A stretch of 64,000 bases of DNA from Pseudonocardia parietis (GTDB taxonomy: Bacteria; Actinomycetota; Actinomycetes; Mycobacteriales; Pseudonocardiaceae). The position numbers and the translations under genes were made by a program. Positions 61,128 through 64,000 of the stretch are shown one piece after another. How positions within the stretch are numbered: position 1 is the first letter of the stretch; each line of letters begins with the position of its first letter. Below the pieces are notes generated by a model. The model had not been told where the DNA came from. It saw only the letters and a program-made list of their open reading frames with translations, and did no database searches. Location of the stretch: positions 1 to 64,000 of the forward strand of contig NZ_JAGINU010000003.1 of assembly GCF_017876315.1 (NCBI RefSeq). The letters are read 5' to 3'.

Positions 61128-62420
61128 CTACTCCTGCGGCTGCTCGGGTGCATCGGTGCCCGCCGGTGACCGGGCGCTGGTACGGCCGGGCCGGCGCCGG
61201 GTTCCTGGCGGGGAGGCGGCCTCACCTCGCGCTGCCGCATCGGGCGCGGTGGCGAGTTGGCTGCGGAGTTCGGTGATCTGCTGGTCGTAGCGGGCGGCCT
61301 GGTCGTCGAGGCGCTGCTGGGCGTGGGCGCGTTCGGTGGCGATGTCGTGCTCGAGCTGGCGGGCCACGGCCTGATGGTGGGCCTCGGCGACGGCCTGGGC
61401 GGTGCGGGCCTCGCCGGCCTCCCGGCCCGCTTGCTCGGCGCGTGCGCGGGCCTGGTCGCGTTCGGCGCGCAGCTCGTCGCGGGCCGCGGTGGCGGTGTCG
61501 CAGTCGTGTTCGGCGGTCTCGGCGCGGCGCTGCTGGCCCTCGGCCTGCTCGCGGGCGGCGGCCAGCTCGGCGCGGGTCTGGTCGCGCTCGGCGGTGACCT
61601 GCCCGTGCGCGGCGCGCAGCCGCTCCAGCTCGGCGCGGGCCTCCTGGACGTCTTCGGCCAGCCGGGCCCGGGCGGTCTCGGTGTCGTCGCGGGCCTGCTC
61701 GGCCTCGGCCAGCCGGGCCCGGGTCTGGTCGAGCTCGTGCTGGAGCTGGTCGCGCTCGGCGTGGGCCTGGTCCCGCTCGGCCCGGGCGTGATCGCGGTCG
61801 CGGTGGGCCTGCTCGACCTCGGCGGCGGCGTCGTCGGCACCGGCCAGTGCGGTCTCGGCGGCGGCTTCGGCGTCCTGCTGGGCGGTGGCCGCGTCACGGG
61901 CCGCGGTCTCGGCGGCCCGCGCCCGGGTGTGGGCGTCGTCACGGGCGGCCTCGGCGGCGTCGATGCGAGTGCGCGCGTCGCGGTGCGCCGCGCTGATCTC
62001 GGCGGCGGCGGCATCGGGGTCGGTGGCGGTGGCCAGCTGCTGACCCAGTCGGTCGGCGAAGTCGGCGGCCCAGGCCTGGTGCGCGGCGAGCTGATCGCGC
62101 AACTCGCCGCCGAGGGCGTCGATCGAGGCGCGGGCGTAGGACACCGGCCGGACCGGGGCCGGCTCGTGGTCCGGGCGTGAGCCGGGGGTGGGCAGGGTCA
62201 GCTTGCCCTCGCGGACCCGCAGGGCGGTGTAGCGGGTGTGCGGGACGCCGTCCACGGTCTGGTTGCAGTACTTGGGCTTGCGCCCGCCGGTGCCGGTGTA
62301 CTGCTCCATCACGTTCGGGCAGCCGCCCGGGATCCCGGGCATCTGGCAGGCGATCCGCTCCAGCAGCCCGGCCCCGTCGACCCCGCCCCCGGTTCCGCCG
62401 TCGTGCTCGCCCTCGCTCAT
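61128..62420 (-). CDS. KfrA-like coiled-coil plasmid protein
   Basis: 430 aa. The start MSEGEHDGG at 62420 is preferred over the longer frame. Residues about 20-75 (CQMPGIPGGCPNVMEQYTGTGGRKPKYCNQ) carry three Cys and look like a small DNA- or metal-binding head, followed by about 300 residues of Ala/Glu/Arg/Gln heptads (ARAETAARDAATAQQDAEAAAE and so on). This head-plus-coil design resembles KfrA-type plasmid proteins, which organise DNA and regulate plasmid maintenance. Divergent from the small-protein operon across the iteron region. Confidence 0.7.
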   Translation of the reverse strand: MSEGEHDGGTGGGVDGAGLLERIACQMPGIPGGCPNVMEQYTGTGGRKPKYCNQTVDGVPHTRYTALRVREGKLTLPTPGSRPDHEPAPVRPVSYARASIDALGGELRDQLAAHQAWAADFADRLGQQLATATDPDAAAAEISAAHRDARTRIDAAEAARDDAHTRARAAETAARDAATAQQDAEAAAETALAGADDAAAEVEQAHRDRDHARAERDQAHAERDQLQHELDQTRARLAEAEQARDDTETARARLAEDVQEARAELERLRAAHGQVTAERDQTRAELAAAREQAEGQQRRAETAEHDCDTATAARDELRAERDQARARAEQAGREAGEARTAQAVAEAHHQAVARQLEHDIATERAHAQQRLDDQAARYDQQITELRSQLATAPDAAARGEAASPPGTRRRPGRTSARSPAGTDAPEQPQE

Positions 62421-62526
62421 GCCGGACACGCTAGCGCATGCGTTCCGTTGCGTCAATAACGTTTTATTACGTAGTTGCACAACGCTACGAAACAACTACA
62501 GGATAATGCCTCTTATCCCGTCGTCA

Positions 62527-62606
62527 GTACGGATGACGGGTCGCACGTACTGGTGACGGGTCGCACGCACCGATGAGGGTTCGCCTGTACTAATGAGGGC
62601 TCATCA
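62527..62606. repeat. four tandem 20-bp iterons
   Basis: Four units of exactly 20 bp lie end to end: GTACGGATGACGGGTCGCAC (62527), then units starting at 62547, 62567 and 62587 with the pattern G(T/C)AC-nn-(A/G)TGA(C/G)GG(G/T/C)TC. A weaker fifth (62607) leads into the next start codon. Just before them lies an AT-rich stretch (62450-62510) with an inverted repeat CGTAGTTG-CA-CAACGCTACG. Iterons beside an AT-rich segment suggest an origin or an autoregulation site. Confidence 0.75.
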
Positions 62607-62620
62607 GCTACAAATGAGCC

Positions 62621-62842
62621 ATGAGCATTACGCGCCCAGCTCCGCTTTCGCCCGGTGCCACCGTGACCGTCCGGTGGGCGGCCGCGGACCGCGACGGTGT
62701 GCGCGGCGAACTTCTCGGGTTCGGGGAGGCACCGTCCCCGCACGTGCTGATTCTGCTTGACGGGGGTGAGGAGGTGGCCGTGTTCACTGGACCCGGCGTC
62801 GAGATCTACGCGTCCGCCCTGACCTCGGGGGGTCCGCGGTGA
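62621..62842 (+). CDS. small beta-rich protein
   Basis: 73 aa. ATG directly follows the last iteron-like repeat. The sequence (PGATVTVRWAAADRDGVRGELLGFG, VLILLDGGEEVAVFTGPGVEIY) suggests a small beta barrel of SH3 type. It overlaps the next gene by 4 bp. Its expression is likely controlled through the iterons. Confidence 0.6.
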   Translation: MSITRPAPLSPGATVTVRWAAADRDGVRGELLGFGEAPSPHVLILLDGGEEVAVFTGPGVEIYASALTSGGPR

Positions 62843-63123
62843 CCGATGACCGCACCCGACCCCAGACTGCCCATCTGGCCCTGGTCACCGCGACGGAGGA
62901 CCGAGCAGACGCCACCGGCCGGCCGGGCCCGGCGACAGGATCCCGCCCGAGCACCCCGGGGACCTCGGCCGAGGTCACGCTGAGCGCGGCCGAAGCGGCC
63001 ATCGGCCTCGGTATCACCGAGGACGAGGTACTGATCCGCCAACGCCGCGGCGAGCTCCCCGACCCGATCCCGGCGGGCGGGCTGGCCGAGCACGGCGGCC
63101 CGGACCTCCGGGTCCGGACATGA
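62839..63123 (+). CDS. small HTH-like protein
   Basis: 94 aa, GTG start in a GTGA overlap. The second half, TLSAAEAAIGLGITEDEVLIRQRRGELPDP, has the helix pattern and following turn of excisionase-type HTHs. The first 45 residues are disordered. Function unknown. Confidence 0.55.
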   Translation: MTDDRTRPQTAHLALVTATEDRADATGRPGPATGSRPSTPGTSAEVTLSAAEAAIGLGITEDEVLIRQRRGELPDPIPAGGLAEHGGPDLRVRT

Positions 63124-63548
63124 CCACTCGCAGGCGAGATCCGGTGGTCGGGACGAGCCTGCAGGGCTACGTCACCGCGAGCTACGCCGCGCTGGTGGGC
63201 GAGTTCGGGGACCCGGGTACGCCGCACGACGCGGACAAGTCGCACGTCGAGTGGCAGCTCGACAGCCCCTACCTCGGGCCGGTCAGGATCTACGACTACG
63301 GCGACGTGCACGACTGCGACGGGAACTGGTACGTCCCGATGGCCGAGTCGGTCGAGTGGCACGTCGGCGGCCACGACCGCGCGGCGCTGGACTGGGTGGC
63401 CCGCCGGCTCGGGGTGCAACCGCACAACCCCGTCCACGCCGGCTGCTGCGGCCCGGTCATGCGGCCCTGGTGGATCGAGGAACTCCACCCCGACGACCTC
63501 GACGCCGTCGAGCAGGGTCACGACGCCGACGACCTGCCTGACCCGTGA
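63120..63548 (+). CDS. conserved phage/plasmid-type protein
   Basis: 142 aa, ATGA overlap with the previous gene. SLQGYVTASYAALVGEFGDPG followed by DKSHVEWQL, VRIYDYGDV and VEWHVGGHDRAALDWVARRLGV is a pattern known from small actinophage and plasmid proteins of unknown function. A CCGPVMRPWWIEELHPDDLD tail follows. Its GTGA-style end couples it to the next gene. Confidence 0.6.
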   Translation: MTTRRRDPVVGTSLQGYVTASYAALVGEFGDPGTPHDADKSHVEWQLDSPYLGPVRIYDYGDVHDCDGNWYVPMAESVEWHVGGHDRAALDWVARRLGVQPHNPVHAGCCGPVMRPWWIEELHPDDLDAVEQGHDADDLPDP

Positions 63549-64000
63549 CCACCTCGTCCCTGTCTTTCACCTCGAACCGCTGCCCGACGACAGGACCGAC
63601 CGTGATGCTCGACCCCGAATCCGCGGCCGACGCCCCGGGCGCCCCGGCGGGCCCGGTGACCACGACGACGGCGATGACCCGGCTGGGCTGCAACCGCGAT
63701 CAGGTGGTGCGCCTGGTCACGACCGGGCTACTGCCCGAGCTCGGCCGCCGCGGCCGTACCCGGCTGCTCGACCCCACCGCGCTCGCCGCGCTCGCCCGCC
63801 GCTCCGTGCTCCCCGACGCCGGAGCCGACCAACCCGCGGCGGCGACCTACGCCCTGGCCCTGCACCTGGGCCCGCGCACGGCCGAGGAGCGCCCGGACCT
63901 GTACTACCGCGACACCCACGGCTACTACGCCGACCAGAACACCCCGGACAACGCCTGGACCGGGTGGTGGAACACCGGCGAGCAGCTCGCCCGCGACGCG
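63545..64000 (+). CDS. HTH protein, cut by the window end
   Basis: At least 152 residues, starting at GTG 63545 (GTGA overlap) or at ATG 63605. TAMTRLGCNRDQVVRLVTTGLLPELGRRGRTRLLDPTALAALARR is an excisionase-like winged HTH similar in position and pattern to the start of the 650-aa protein at 17241. The rest (YALALHLGPRTAEERPDLYYRDTHGYYADQ) is unassigned. The gene continues outside. Confidence 0.6.
   Translation, partial: MTTSSLSFTSNRCPTTGPTVMLDPESAADAPGAPAGPVTTTTAMTRLGCNRDQVVRLVTTGLLPELGRRGRTRLLDPTALAALARRSVLPDAGADQPAAATYALALHLGPRTAEERPDLYYRDTHGYYADQNTPDNAWTGWWNTGEQLARDA

Noticed and set aside
60491..62014. 507-codon minus-strand frame over the KfrA-like region
   Set aside because: Pro/Arg/Thr-rich shadow of the Ala/Glu-rich coiled-coil frame; no domain and no start signal.
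1..64000. tRNA and rRNA genes
   Set aside because: No cloverleaf core or rRNA signature was noticed; a covariance search was not possible, so absence is not proven.

Overview
The window is about 70% GC and densely coded, with 4-bp ATGA/GTGA gene overlaps, many GTG starts, a WhiB protein and DUF5753/DUF6879/DUF4913-type genes. This points to a mycelial actinomycete of the Pseudonocardiaceae type (genus is inference). A MobF relaxase, TraG-type coupling proteins, ParA, a ParB-like protein, a prim-pol and tandem repeats indicate a plasmid or large conjugative element that has collected several insertions. No rRNA, tRNA or CRISPR array was recognised.

Layout. (1) 1-5.63 kb: 'methyl-metabolism block A', with a cut methyltransferase, a second SAM methyltransferase, and a minus-strand operon (MetE-like zinc methyltransferase, YmdB-like metallophosphoesterase, MHS-family permease) divergent from an RpiR/MurR-type regulator. 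(2) 6.1-15.0 kb: nested mobile DNA. A Tn554-like pair of tyrosine recombinases with a nitroreductase passenger (6317-10965) sits exactly inside the transposase gene of a Tn3-family element, which itself truncates an IS21-like istA. (3) 15.15-17.2 kb: a beheaded GH140/DUF4038-like gene and a CE15 glucuronoyl-esterase-like gene. (4) 17.2-33.9 kb: transfer and maintenance genes, namely a large HTH protein, a TraG-like gene split by a complete IS21 copy (20408-22655, 5-bp target duplication), ParA with its partner next to 108-bp tandem repeats, an XRE-DUF5753/DUF6879 pair, a tightly packed operon ending in an intact TraG-like ATPase, DUF4913, and a stand-alone relaxase-fold protein. (5) 33.9-48.3 kb: the MobF relaxase-helicase, a PD-(D/E)XK-like protein, a triple-HTH protein, WhiB-HTH, prim-pol, three operons sharing an upstream box, a 172-bp palindrome and a ParB-like protein. 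(6) 48.4-56.3 kb: 'methyl-metabolism block B', with MTHFR-like and SahH-like genes divergent from an operon of a degenerate YmdB paralogue, a complete ECF transporter (S, T, fused A-A) and an intact YmdB paralogue. (7) 56.5-59.5 kb: a lower-GC trio (acyltransferase, HD protein, MFS). (8) 59.5-64 kb: plasmid backbone with thermonuclease, a KfrA-like coiled coil, four 20-bp iterons and a small-protein operon running off the window.

Blocks A and B together carry a homologue of each step of the activated-methyl cycle (methyltransferase, SahH-like, MetE-like, MTHFR-like), three YmdB-family proteins and two kinds of importer. I read this as one functional system that uses or salvages an unidentified methylated or nucleotide-like substrate. 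That reading is inference. The co-localisation, the gene couplings and the loss of active-site residues in one YmdB copy are seen directly in the sequence.
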